A stretch of DNA of 64,000 nucleotides from Lachnospiraceae bacterium. Its GTDB lineage: Bacteria; Bacillota; Clostridia; Lachnospirales; Lachnospiraceae. Location of the stretch: the NCBI GenBank assembly GCA_022510565.1, contig JAFLTE010000002.1, positions 247,928 to 311,927 on the forward strand, in the 5' to 3' direction. The notes below the pieces were generated by a model that saw only the letters and a list, made by a program, of their open reading frames with translations, made no database searches and had not been told where the DNA came from. Positions within the stretch are counted from its first letter, which is position 1. Each line of letters starts with the position of its first letter. Made by a program: the position numbers and the translations under genes. Shown piece by piece: positions 8,435 through 17,506 of this stretch.

Positions 8435-9916
8435 CTATTCCGTTATATTCCTATAGAGAGTGTACATTGAATTTACATGATAAACCTCGTATTCATTTTC
8501 GATGACACTCTTCACTTTCTGATTTTCTATCTCAATTGAAGTTCTGACTACAATCCACTTTGGCGGTGTTTCCCGCAGCATTTGCATAATCTCTTCCTCT
8601 ATTTGAGGAGACAATTCCATATAATGCTCCTGCCATCCGCAATACTTGCTGTAAGGTATGATATCCGTAATGGAATAAAATCTGAGGTGTATCACATATC
8701 CCCAGACAGAATCATAGTCTTCCTCCGGAATGTGAGAGACTATGTCCATCACGGAGTCATAGTTAGTGGTATCGGAAGTTTGATGTATCATCTCCTTGCA
8801 TACCCCTAACATCTTATAGCACGGATATGCGAAACATATGAGCAGTGCAATAACGGCAATGCACCTTCTTCCAAACACCATCTTTTTATCTGCGAAAGCC
8901 GCCATAAGCTGCCAAACACCCAACATTACACCGGGAATAATCAGCATGTAGTCGTGCATCGTACTGTTTCCCATCTGCAGCGTCACAAACATACCCGCCG
9001 AATATGCCACTGCCAAAATCCACATTCGTCTGTTTTTTACTCCGCTGATAATAAAACTGATTATAAGGAAAAGAAGTGTGAATAAATACAATGCTCCTGT
9101 ACCGAATCCGAACCCTTCCCCTTCCGTTCCGTAAATAAACCCAAACACAAAGGTGCAATACAACATATTCTTTATTTCACCGTAATATCCAAAATACAGT
9201 AACGGCGGTATAAAAGCCGCAATCACACCGGCAATAAAAGCCAACGCATTATATGCTAAATTTTTCCATTTCTTTTCCATGAATAAAGAAACCGTTATGG
9301 TCAGAACAATAGCACAAATCAAAACTGCATTTATGATACGTATCAATGAAAGGACACCGAAACAGCAGCCATATATAAAAGCGTAGGAAGGCCGATGCTC
9401 CTTCTTATCACTGATGATATAGTCAAGGGCAAAATACAGCGAAAGAAACAGAAACGACAAACTCCATTCCTCCGTATTGTTTCCGCCCTCCATTGTCGGA
9501 GCCAAAATCAAGAAAAAGGGAATCAATGCAATAAACTTTTTCCAAATGCCTACTCCCTCAAAAAAATGCTCATGTATCCTATAACAAAGGAAAAGCACCA
9601 CACACAGATTCAGATACTGCATTAGAAATACACCGGTTCTTCCGTATATGAATAACTGCCCGAACCATTCAATCAAAAAGAGCCACGGACCCTTCATATC
9701 AAAAAAATCTCTATAGGGAAGATATCCTTTGGCCATACTGGCACCCACATGCTGAAAAAAGGCAGAATCCCAGCCGTGTGCATATGGAAACAGCGGGCTT
9801 GTCATATAAGAGAAAATGAGAAGAAACACTGTCTGTATAAGCAAAAACAATATAATAGCACCCGGCTTTATTTTCTTTTCTTTTATAAAACTCATCTCTT
9901 TCATCGCCAATTTCAT
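8435..9916 (-). CDS. Polytopic membrane protein, glycosyltransferase 39-like
   Basis: A 493-aa protein with about eleven hydrophobic segments. After the first segment comes HGWDSAFFQHVGASMAKG followed by PYRDFFDMKGP. This Asp-containing first loop is typical of GT39/ArnT-like (GT-C) lipid-linked sugar transferases. A later loop has GNSTMHDYM, and the C-terminal 90 residues are soluble. The track begins at 10051 inside the ttcA-like gene. ATG 9916 has GAAAGG upstream and removes the implausible Trp/Arg-rich leader. The gene follows the rhodanese-TtcA gene closely. Donor and acceptor are unknown; membership of GT-C is an inference from topology and the loop motif. Confidence 0.75.
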   Translation of the reverse strand: MKLAMKEMSFIKEKKIKPGAIILFLLIQTVFLLIFSYMTSPLFPYAHGWDSAFFQHVGASMAKGYLPYRDFFDMKGPWLFLIEWFGQLFIYGRTGVFLMQYLNLCVVLFLCYRIHEHFFEGVGIWKKFIALIPFFLILAPTMEGGNNTEEWSLSFLFLSLYFALDYIISDKKEHRPSYAFIYGCCFGVLSLIRIINAVLICAIVLTITVSLFMEKKWKNLAYNALAFIAGVIAAFIPPLLYFGYYGEIKNMLYCTFVFGFIYGTEGEGFGFGTGALYLFTLLFLIISFIISGVKNRRMWILAVAYSAGMFVTLQMGNSTMHDYMLIIPGVMLGVWQLMAAFADKKMVFGRRCIAVIALLICFAYPCYKMLGVCKEMIHQTSDTTNYDSVMDIVSHIPEEDYDSVWGYVIHLRFYSITDIIPYSKYCGWQEHYMELSPQIEEEIMQMLRETPPKWIVVRTSIEIENQKVKSVIENEYEVYHVNSMYTLYRNITE

Positions 9917-9947
9917 AGTACCTTTCTTCTTTTCATGCCGGAATTTC

Positions 9948-11069
9948 TTAATACTCATCCAAAAAGCTGTGGCGGACTCCGTCCAATTTATATGCAACCA
10001 CCGCATCAACATGCACATTCTCCACGCTCTTGAAAATATTTGTCTCCACAAAGGGGTTCGTTTTCTTCATTTCCTTTATCAATTCTTTCACTTCCACACG
10101 CTTGGAACGATTTTCTTCGTTATCGCATGTCGTGCAGGTGTCCGTAAATTTGCAGGCACACTGAATGAAGTGCAATCCGTTGTAATCTCTCCACGCTTTG
10201 ATATCGTCTTCTCTGACAAGATACAGCGGACGAATCAATTCCATCCCTTCAAAATTAGTACTGTGCAGCTTCGGCATCATTGTCTGTACCTGTGCACCGT
10301 ACAGCATACTCATGAGAATCGTCTCGATTACATCATCGTAGTGGTGTCCCAGTGCAATTTTATTACACCCCAGCTCCTTGGCATAGTGATACAGATGCCC
10401 TCTCCTCATTCTCGCGCACAGATAACAGGGCGATTTCTCCACATTGTAGACCGAGTCAAAAATATCTGACTCGAATATAGTAATCGGAATATTGAGTTTT
10501 CTGGCATTTTCCGTAATCACCGTCCGGTTGGCAGGACTGTATCCGGGGTCCATCACCAGAAATTTTACTTCAAACGGAAACTTATTGTGAAGCTTTAATT
10601 CCTGAAAAAGCTTGGCCATGAGCATGGAATCCTTTCCACCGGAAATGCATACGGCTATGCGATCCCCTTCCTTTACCAGCTCATATTGATTGATTGCCTT
10701 TGTAAATTTGCACCAAATGTTTTTCCGGAACTTCTTACGAATGCTCTGTTCCACCTGCGCACTGATTTCCTCTTCTTTTTCCTCCTGCATCCGGGCAAGA
10801 AGCCATGCAGTGTATCCTCCCGACAGACTGACCGCATCGTAACCTTTATCCGAGAGATTTTCTGCCACTTCTATGCTGATCTTGCCTACGCTGCAGCAGA
10901 TAATCAGCTTTTTGCTGAGAGAAACCTCCGGATTGCCTTCTATATTATCCGGCGAAAGGAGAACGGCACCAGGGATCACTCCGTGGGCAGCTTTTGCTTC
11001 GTCCCGTATGTCAATAATCTGATAGCTGTCTTCCTGAAGCTCTTTTAATTGCTGTACTGTTATCTCCAT
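9948..11069 (-). CDS. Rhodanese domain fused to TtcA-like tRNA 2-thiocytidine synthetase
   Basis: A 373-aa fusion. Residues 1-95 are rhodanese-like (IIDIRDEAKAAHGVIPGA, then IICCSVGKIS with a Cys in the active loop position). From about residue 105 the protein is an N-type PP-loop ATPase with the P-loop CISGGKDSMLM, the Fe-S/thiolation pair CYLCARMRRG and a further ACKFTDTC Cys cluster, as in TtcA. TtcA thiolates C32 of tRNA using an Fe-S cluster and a sulfur donor. A fused rhodanese could supply the persulfide in cis. The upstream neighbour is the tRNA-modifying enzyme TcdA, 3 nt away, which supports a tRNA role. The 4Fe-4S ligation is inferred. Confidence 0.85.
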   Translation of the reverse strand: MEITVQQLKELQEDSYQIIDIRDEAKAAHGVIPGAVLLSPDNIEGNPEVSLSKKLIICCSVGKISIEVAENLSDKGYDAVSLSGGYTAWLLARMQEEKEEEISAQVEQSIRKKFRKNIWCKFTKAINQYELVKEGDRIAVCISGGKDSMLMAKLFQELKLHNKFPFEVKFLVMDPGYSPANRTVITENARKLNIPITIFESDIFDSVYNVEKSPCYLCARMRRGHLYHYAKELGCNKIALGHHYDDVIETILMSMLYGAQVQTMMPKLHSTNFEGMELIRPLYLVREDDIKAWRDYNGLHFIQCACKFTDTCTTCDNEENRSKRVEVKELIKEMKKTNPFVETNIFKSVENVHVDAVVAYKLDGVRHSFLDEY

Positions 11070-11072
11070 CTT

Positions 11073-11849
11073 TTACTCCGTTCCGGCGCTGCGTACATCC
11101 TGCGTTAAATCTTTGATCACTTCACCTGCAATGATAAGTCCTGCCACAGACGGCACAAACGCTACGCTCCCGGGTATATCCCTGCGCTCCGTACACTTAT
11201 GTTTCGCACCCGGCGGGCAAATGCAGCCTGTCCTGCAGCTGATTCTCATATCGTCAATCGGGCGGGTGGGCATTTCTTCCGAATACACCACCTTCAATTT
11301 CTTCACACCGCGTTTCTTTAACTCGCGCCGCATGACTTTTGCCAGCGGGCAGACCTTAGTCTTGTAGATATCGGCAACCCTGAACGCGCTTCCGTCCAGC
11401 TTATTGCCGGCTCCCATGCTGCTGATGACGGGAATACCCTTTTCCTGCGCCCGCATGATGATCTCAATCTTGGCGGTCACGGTATCCACCGCATCTACCA
11501 CATAATCATACTCCTCAAAAGGGAATGTGTCGGCGTTTTCGGGCAAAAAGAACGCATTGCGGACTCTGACATCCGCGTTGGGATTGATCTCCAATATGCG
11601 TTCTTTCATAACCTCTGTCTTATATTGTCCGACGGTTCTCCTCGTGGCAATAATCTGGCGATTGAGGTTGGTCAGGCACACTTTGTCGTCATCGACCAAA
11701 TCAAATGCACCCACACCGCTTCTGACAAGTGCCTCACACACATATCCTCCCACACCGCCTATTCCGAACACCGCAACGCGGGAACCACTGAGCTTGTCCA
11801 TGGCCGCTTTGCCTAGGAGCAACTCAGTCCTCGAAAACTGATCTAACAT
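11073..11849 (-). CDS. tcdA: tRNA threonylcarbamoyladenosine dehydratase TcdA (ThiF/MoeB family)
   Basis: A 258-aa E1-like ATPase. It has the nucleotide-binding glycine loop AVFGIGGVGGYVCEALVRSG, the LTNLNRQI motif, DYVVDAVDTVTAKIEII and the ISSMGAGNKLDG segment. A Cys-rich stretch (SCRTGCICPPGAKHKC) and the C-terminal PSVAGLIIAGEVIKDL match TcdA/CsdL. The enzyme dehydrates t6A37 to cyclic ct6A in ANN-decoding tRNAs. It overlaps the MBL gene by 7 nt and ends 3 nt before the TtcA fusion, so the two tRNA-modification genes are co-translated. A HesA/MoeB-like role is less likely given the absence of molybdopterin or thiamin genes. Confidence 0.88.
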   Translation of the reverse strand: MLDQFSRTELLLGKAAMDKLSGSRVAVFGIGGVGGYVCEALVRSGVGAFDLVDDDKVCLTNLNRQIIATRRTVGQYKTEVMKERILEINPNADVRVRNAFFLPENADTFPFEEYDYVVDAVDTVTAKIEIIMRAQEKGIPVISSMGAGNKLDGSAFRVADIYKTKVCPLAKVMRRELKKRGVKKLKVVYSEEMPTRPIDDMRISCRTGCICPPGAKHKCTERRDIPGSVAFVPSVAGLIIAGEVIKDLTQDVRSAGTE

Positions 11850-12436
11850 AATTCAACCTCTTTCCCCGGCTCCACCACCATGGCGCCGTCCGTCACAAAG
11901 CTCTCGGCCTTCTTTAAATCGAACAGTTTGCCGGGCTTCATGTGAATCGGAACCGTATGCTTCGCCTGAATCAGCTTGGCACACTCCACAGCCGCCTTCA
12001 CATTCATTGTAAAGATACCGTCGATAGGCAGAAAAGCATAGTCAATCTGCCTGTCCGCCAGCGTCTCCATCTGCTTGGTCTGCGCGGTGTCCCCCGCAAA
12101 ATAAATCAGAAGCCCGTCCACGGAAACCAAATAACCCACACATTCTTCTTTATGGTGATTCTTGTTGTATGCTTCCGTTGCTTCTATATTAATATCTTTG
12201 ACTGTAAATTTCCGGTACTCGCCGCCCCGAAGCGCGTCCATGTTCTGGATGACCACGCAGCCGTCCGCATGGATGGGCAAATCAATCTGATTGTGGTCAT
12301 GGTGCTGATGTGTCACCAGAATCAAATCCGCCGGCTTATCATATCCGTCTCCGATATACGGATCGATATAGACAACCGTTCCACTGTTTGATGTGAGCCG
12401 TAGACTTCCATGTCCCTGATAAAGTAATTTAGCCAT
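11843..12436 (-). CDS. MBL-fold metallo-hydrolase
   Basis: A 197-aa metallo-beta-lactamase fold protein. It begins MAKLLYQGHGSLRLTS and carries the metal motif LVTHQHHDHNQI, the AGDTAQ loop and a final HMKPGKLF His. It resembles the UPF0173/YycJ-like small hydrolases; substrate unknown. The track start at 12511 lies inside the esterase gene. ATG 12436 has GGAGGG 5 nt upstream and matches the family's usual start. It sits between the esterase (20 bp upstream) and tcdA (7-nt overlap) in one operon. Confidence 0.85.
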   Translation of the reverse strand: MAKLLYQGHGSLRLTSNSGTVVYIDPYIGDGYDKPADLILVTHQHHDHNQIDLPIHADGCVVIQNMDALRGGEYRKFTVKDINIEATEAYNKNHHKEECVGYLVSVDGLLIYFAGDTAQTKQMETLADRQIDYAFLPIDGIFTMNVKAAVECAKLIQAKHTVPIHMKPGKLFDLKKAESFVTDGAMVVEPGKEVELC

Positions 12437-12456
12437 TGTTTCCCTCCGTTCTTGGT

Positions 12457-13287
12457 TTAACGCACATTTCCGCTGTTTATCCCGGCGCCGCCGCGCTCCA
12501 GCGGAAGCCATTCCATTGCTTTCTTAATATAAGTATCCCAGAAATCCCACTCGTGATTTCCGGGTCCTACCTCAAAAGTCACCTCAACGCCCTTATCCTG
12601 TAGGAACTGTGCAAAGTCCTGATTAGTTTCAAGCAGGTGGTCGTCCCGACCGCATGCCATGTAGATTGCGGGAAATTGTGCTTTCTCCTCGATTAACTTC
12701 TCCACAAGATATTTGGGATTCTTGTCGCTTATGAGCACTTCCTCCAAATCCCCAAAAAAAGCCTCCGCAAAGTCTCTCCGCTCAATAATGTTCGCGGTAT
12801 CGTTGGTTCTGTCCTTAAGCTGATCCACAATCAGAGCAGACGAGAGCGCCACAATCGCCCCAAAAGTATCATGGTATTTCAGACCGTTTCTCATTGCGCC
12901 GTATCCGCCCATGGAAAGGCCGCCGATATAAGTATCCTCTCTCTTATGGGACAGAGGAAATATCTTACGTGTCAATTCTACCAGTTCCCGTCCGATAAAT
13001 TCTCCGTAATTGTTTAGTCCCGCGGGATAATCCAAATAAAATGCATTGTCGCCGGAAGGCATGACAACCGCCAGATCGTTTTCCTCCGCAAAGCGCTGGA
13101 TTCTTGTACCGTTCACCCAGTCGGTATAGTTGCCGAAAATCCCATGCAGCAGATAGAGTGTCTTATAAGGCTTATCCTCACGTATCGGCATGCCCGGGGC
13201 AATCATCTTATCCGCCGGTATAATTACGTTCACCGGCACGGTGCGCATCAGCGCCTTAGACAAAAGATTCATCTGTATAAAAGCCAT
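12457..13287 (-). CDS. Alpha/beta-hydrolase esterase (EstA/esterase D-like)
   Basis: A 276-aa cytoplasmic hydrolase. The chain shows YLLHGIFGNYTDWVNGTRI (oxyanion region), the nucleophile elbow YIGGLSMGGYGAMRNG, the Asp region ACGRDDHLLE and the His region GPGNHEWDFWDTYIKKAMEWLP. This is the tributyrin/feruloyl/S-formylglutathione esterase group. There is no signal peptide. It is the first gene of the operon that continues through the MBL hydrolase, tcdA and the ttcA fusion. The natural ester is not evident. The start has GGAGGA upstream. Confidence 0.88.
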   Translation of the reverse strand: MAFIQMNLLSKALMRTVPVNVIIPADKMIAPGMPIREDKPYKTLYLLHGIFGNYTDWVNGTRIQRFAEENDLAVVMPSGDNAFYLDYPAGLNNYGEFIGRELVELTRKIFPLSHKREDTYIGGLSMGGYGAMRNGLKYHDTFGAIVALSSALIVDQLKDRTNDTANIIERRDFAEAFFGDLEEVLISDKNPKYLVEKLIEEKAQFPAIYMACGRDDHLLETNQDFAQFLQDKGVEVTFEVGPGNHEWDFWDTYIKKAMEWLPLERGGAGINSGNVR

Positions 13288-13343
13288 ACTATGTCCTCCT
13301 TTATCTTATATTTGCAATAGAGGTATTTTTCTTCACTGTAAAT

Positions 13344-13372
13344 AGCATACCACAAGATGATTGTTTTGCGAA
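13344..13372 (-). promoter_or_regulatory. Possible promoter of the esterase operon
   Basis: TTCGCA (13367-13372), 17-bp spacer, TATGCT (13344-13349) on the minus strand, about 60 bp before the esterase start. The -35 is weak. Confidence 0.4.
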
Positions 13373-13380
13373 TCCACTCC

Positions 13381-13409
13381 TTGAATTTTTCATATATTAG
13401 GAGTAAAAT
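13381..13409 (+). promoter_or_regulatory. Promoter of the OFA-family MFS gene
   Basis: TTGAAT (13381-13386), 17-bp spacer, TAAAAT (13404-13409), about 70 bp before the ATG. It is divergent from the esterase promoter. Confidence 0.6.
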
Positions 13410-13480
13410 AATGTGGGATTACAACATCCTAGATCAGTATTTACATATTTTGTATAACGAAAGAAAGGATACTTTGTACA

Positions 13481-14788
13481 ATGAAAAAGAATGAAAACAA
13501 ATGGATACGTGCCGCGATTCCGGCGCTTTTACTCCATTGCAGTATCGGTACGGTTTACTGTTGGTCTATTTTCAGTCAGGAAATAGCCGACTATATCGGT
13601 TTCTCCAAGGGAGCTACGGAGTGGGCATTCAGCTTCGCCATCTTTTTCCTCGGAATGTCGGCAGCGTTTTTAGGTAACGTAGTTGAGAAGGATATTCACA
13701 AGTCCTCCCTGATTGCTGCAGTCTGCTTTGCACTGGGTATGGCGGGCACCGGATTCTTCATCTATTACGGCGGACAGCATCAACAGAGTACTCTGGCGCT
13801 TATCGGTATCTACATATGTTACGGTTTTATTATGGGTATCGGTCTCGGAACCGGTTATTTGTCTCCGGTCAAGACACTTATGCTCTGGTTTGAGGACAGA
13901 AAAGGTCTGGCAACCGGTCTTGCCGTAGCAGGTTTCGGTGCAGCGAAGGCAATCGCAAGCCCGATTATGCAGGCAATGTTGGAGAATCTGGGTGAAGGCG
14001 GCATCTACAAGATGTTCCTGATTCTCGCATGTGTATATTTTGTTATGATGTTCGTGGGACATCTGCTCTTAAAGAAGCCGGAAGGATGGCACGAGCCTCA
14101 GACGAAGGAAAAAGGTCAGGGTATCATCTCTGTTATTAAAACAAGACCGATTCCGAACTATATCGGTATCTGGCTGATGTTCTACATCAACATCACCTGC
14201 GGTCTGGCACTGATTTCTCAGGAAAAAATGATTGTAAAATGTATCGGTCTTGCCGGTGTGGTAGGTATTATCTCCACGGTTTCCGCAATCTTTAATGCGG
14301 GCGGACGTCTGGGCTTCTCCGCATGGGCGGATACCATGAAGGACAGAAACACCATCTACAAGCTGATTTTCGTACTTTCCATCATCTTTACCGCTCTGGT
14401 AATGGTGACGGGCGGTATCAAGAACGGCGACGGAAATATTGTACTGACGATTCTTGTTCTCGGATTGATTTTCGTAGTCAATGCAGGTTACGGCGGTGGT
14501 TTCTCCAATGTACCGACACTGCTCTCCGACCATTACGGAATGGGCAGCATCAGCGCACTGCATGGTATTACCTTGTCCGCATGGGCATTTGCGGGACTTA
14601 CCGGTAACCAGATTGCGAACTTTATCGTAAACAGCACGGGAGAGTTTACTGTAGACTCACACGGCAACAGTATCAATCCTATCGGGTACCAGAATGTACT
14701 GTACTTTACAATCGTGCTCTATATCGTTGCATTGCTGATGAGCATCTTCCTGGTACGGCCGATGAATAAAGATAAGAAGGAGAGCTAA
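13481..14788 (+). CDS. OFA family MFS transporter (oxalate/formate antiporter-like)
   Basis: A 435-aa carrier with about twelve transmembrane segments. The N-terminus PALLLHCSIGTVYCWSIFS, the motif-A-like loop FEDRKGLATGLAVAGFGAAKAIASP and NAGGRLGFSAWAD are typical of the OFA branch of the major facilitator superfamily. This branch carries small carboxylates such as oxalate, formate or lactate. No oxalate-degradation gene is near, so the substrate cannot be named. It is a single-gene unit with its own promoter and a strong downstream terminator. Confidence 0.88.
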   Translation: MKKNENKWIRAAIPALLLHCSIGTVYCWSIFSQEIADYIGFSKGATEWAFSFAIFFLGMSAAFLGNVVEKDIHKSSLIAAVCFALGMAGTGFFIYYGGQHQQSTLALIGIYICYGFIMGIGLGTGYLSPVKTLMLWFEDRKGLATGLAVAGFGAAKAIASPIMQAMLENLGEGGIYKMFLILACVYFVMMFVGHLLLKKPEGWHEPQTKEKGQGIISVIKTRPIPNYIGIWLMFYINITCGLALISQEKMIVKCIGLAGVVGIISTVSAIFNAGGRLGFSAWADTMKDRNTIYKLIFVLSIIFTALVMVTGGIKNGDGNIVLTILVLGLIFVVNAGYGGGFSNVPTLLSDHYGMGSISALHGITLSAWAFAGLTGNQIANFIVNSTGEFTVDSHGNSINPIGYQNVLYFTIVLYIVALLMSIFLVRPMNKDKKES

Positions 14789-14840
14789 AAAATCGGCATT
14801 CGCTTATGAATAACCGGTTATAAAGACTTACAGGTAAGAG

Positions 14841-14874
14841 AAAACCGCTCCGGCATATGTCGGAGCGGTTTTTT
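14841..14874. terminator. Bidirectional intrinsic terminator
   Basis: Stem AAAACCGCTCCG / CGGAGCGGTTTT with T6 on the plus strand and A-rich flank on the other. It lies between the convergent MFS and FtsX-type permease genes. Confidence 0.9.
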
Positions 14875-14896
14875 AGAAAATGAATTTCTTCTACCC

Positions 14897-17506
14897 TCAT
14901 CCCTTCCTGTCCCCGACATCTGTCCTTCTGTTGGGATAAATCATGGACAGCCCGGCGATTGCCGCCGCCAGCGCGATTCCCGGCAGGAGCGCTGTATCGG
15001 GCTTAATGTAAGGTAAAACTTCGGAAGCTTTCCGCAGCACTGCGACACTGATAATATGCCCGAACAGATACCCCGGAATAACCGCCCACAATACCGTGTA
15101 GAGGTTTTCCAACCGAAGCACCTTTAGTAAAAGCCTTTTCATCATACCGATTGCCTGCAGGGTTGAGAACTCCTCTTTTCTCTCGGCAATACCGCTGACC
15201 GTGCTGTTCAGGAAATTCACCAGCGCCATCACACCCACCAGAACCGCCAGCCCGTTGCCGATTAAGCCGATCTCCATGGCAAATTGTTCCATAGCGTGCC
15301 TATATGTGCCTTTGGAACGGCAGGATACAACATCTTCCCCACCCATTCTTTCCAGACATGCCCGTACTTCCGGTTCCACTCTCGCAAGAGTGTCCGCGTC
15401 AGGCGCATTCATCGTCACCATGAACAGCTCCGGCTGTTTCCAAAAGCTGTCCATAAGCTGTGTGGGAAGAATGTATTCAAATCCGCTTGTATGCTTGTCT
15501 CCCCGTGCCATCTGATTCTGATAGGTGTCACTGACCACCGCCAGCACCGTATATTCCTTCGTGCGCAGAGAATCATATAAAATATATCTTCCGTTCTCGT
15601 CCTGTGTCTTGTCTATGCTCTCCGGGAACTCATCATACAGCCTCACCACATCGTCGGCATGATAGTAAGTATCCCCATCACCATCAAGGGCAACCGCCAG
15701 CACATACTCACCGGACTCATATTTCTCCCTGTCGATCACTCCCTCAAAAACTTCAAATTCCGAAATCTGTTCATAATCATAGAAACGGTAACTTTGCTGT
15801 ACCAGTATAGGTTTCCCTTCTTCTCTGTATGCCTGCGCTCGCGGCATAAGTAGTTCTTTTGCTGTACTGCTTTCTTCAAGCCCTTCTTGATAGTCGTCAT
15901 TGTCCAGTACAATTTCGCAGTATTTTTCAGCATCCCCGTCATACAGAAAAGAATATGTGCCCAGGTTATAATGATAGACTGTTTCCATCCCCTCCGAAGC
16001 CTTCTCCAGTTCCGCGCGCAACTCTCCTGGAATTTCCTGCACATTTCCTATTCCACCGGTTTCCATGAACCGCAGCATCTGATCGGTAGCTATCTCAATA
16101 TCCGCAAAAAGGTTGAACTGCGCAATCAACGCGTCAACATTCAGACTGCGTATGATATTCATGGTTGTCACGAAAATCAACATAACAATGCTCACGGATG
16201 TGACCACAAGCGCTGTCTTTTTCCTACGTTTTCTGAGATTCTTTCTGGCAAAGCATCCCGGCGTAAACCGCGCACTGTGCATCCTGCTGATTTTCTCCTT
16301 ATGGCTGTCCGTGAAACCAACCGTGTGGACCGGCGGCGTTTGCGACAGAATACGCATAGGCTTGCCGGCACCGATATAAACCACGATGAAGGACAGTGCC
16401 GCCGCATATAGAAAATATTCAGGTCTTAGTATAAGTGTCTGCTTCCCTTCCAGCCCCACATAGGATGCCATCACCGGCATCAGCACATAGCAGAATATAA
16501 CCCCAATCAGACACCCTATGGGAAGACCTATCACATACTGCCTGAGGGTATGACGGCGTAAAATACTCTTAATCTGCTTCTCCGTTACGCCAATCAGCTT
16601 CAGCTGTCCGTACTGCACTACATTTTTGACACCGGAAATATAGTAGATCGTATAGACCATCAATCCTGCGCAGATTACAGTGAGCGAGATCAGTCCGCCT
16701 AACAGAGCCATTGCCCCCGGACTCAGCTTGTCGCCTGCAGCCGGATTAATCACCGCAGCCGTCTCATACTTCTGGGGTCCTAACCCATGCGCCTCAAACT
16801 CCCGCGATATTAACCCCTGGAGAATGTTCACCAACTCCTCGGCGGTATATTTCCCACTCTCAAAGCGGCAGTATGTTTGCAGCACTGAGCCACTTTGATC
16901 ACTCATAAAAAATTCTTCGGATGCATATACCCTTGCTTCATCCAGTACGTTATTGGCGGTACAGATTCCGCTGACCACCGCATCCTGCTCCACTTCCTGC
17001 GCCACCGTTGTCAGCTTAATATGAATAACGTCTCCCACATGGACATCCCCGCCATAATTTTCAATAAACCGCTCGTCCACCGCAATTTCGCCATCTTTCT
17101 GCGGCCATCTTCCCTCTATCACCTCATTGAAATTCCATCCGGCAGTCTTTTCATCGGTATAAAGAAGCAAATTTCCTGTCTTTTCCGCCTTATCCGTCTC
17201 ATAAAACCCCATATACACTACATATGTTACCTCATCAAAATAGCCGCTGTCCCGCAACAGATCGGACCAGTGCACGGTTGAAATCATATAGATGCCTTCC
17301 GCCTGCGAACCGAATATCATCTGCTGATTCCGCCTCGTCAGTGCCGTGATGGATATGATCGTGGAAAGCACTGCAACGACCATCATCGCCGACAAAGCGA
17401 TCGCTGTAATCGCCGTAACGTTTCTTCTTTTATCCGAATGGTACAGCTTGGAAGACAGATTTCTAAGCATTCGGTTCGACACGTTTGTTCCCTTAGGCAT
17501 ACTCAT
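14897..17506 (-). CDS. FtsX-family ABC transporter permease
   Basis: An 869-aa permease with a transmembrane helix near residues 30-52, a large extracytoplasmic domain, a first FtsX core near 265-385, a linker, a second helix near 430-450, another large extracytoplasmic domain and a final FtsX core near 745-860 (LVGVMALVNFLNSTVSGIAERKEEF). Such duplicated proteins partner MacB/LolD-like ATPases in peptide, lipoprotein or antibiotic-response transport. The start ATG overlaps the TGA of the BlaI-ATPase fusion gene as ATGA, so the two are translationally coupled and should form one transporter. Substrate unknown. No dedicated peptide or two-component gene flanks it. Confidence 0.88.
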   Translation of the reverse strand: MSMPKGTNVSNRMLRNLSSKLYHSDKRRNVTAITAIALSAMMVVAVLSTIISITALTRRNQQMIFGSQAEGIYMISTVHWSDLLRDSGYFDEVTYVVYMGFYETDKAEKTGNLLLYTDEKTAGWNFNEVIEGRWPQKDGEIAVDERFIENYGGDVHVGDVIHIKLTTVAQEVEQDAVVSGICTANNVLDEARVYASEEFFMSDQSGSVLQTYCRFESGKYTAEELVNILQGLISREFEAHGLGPQKYETAAVINPAAGDKLSPGAMALLGGLISLTVICAGLMVYTIYYISGVKNVVQYGQLKLIGVTEKQIKSILRRHTLRQYVIGLPIGCLIGVIFCYVLMPVMASYVGLEGKQTLILRPEYFLYAAALSFIVVYIGAGKPMRILSQTPPVHTVGFTDSHKEKISRMHSARFTPGCFARKNLRKRRKKTALVVTSVSIVMLIFVTTMNIIRSLNVDALIAQFNLFADIEIATDQMLRFMETGGIGNVQEIPGELRAELEKASEGMETVYHYNLGTYSFLYDGDAEKYCEIVLDNDDYQEGLEESSTAKELLMPRAQAYREEGKPILVQQSYRFYDYEQISEFEVFEGVIDREKYESGEYVLAVALDGDGDTYYHADDVVRLYDEFPESIDKTQDENGRYILYDSLRTKEYTVLAVVSDTYQNQMARGDKHTSGFEYILPTQLMDSFWKQPELFMVTMNAPDADTLARVEPEVRACLERMGGEDVVSCRSKGTYRHAMEQFAMEIGLIGNGLAVLVGVMALVNFLNSTVSGIAERKEEFSTLQAIGMMKRLLLKVLRLENLYTVLWAVIPGYLFGHIISVAVLRKASEVLPYIKPDTALLPGIALAAAIAGLSMIYPNRRTDVGDRKG

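Noticed and set aside
9816-10469. 217-aa plus-strand ORF
   Set aside because: Antisense to the junction of the ttcA-like and glycosyltransferase-like genes; Phe/His-rich shadow composition.
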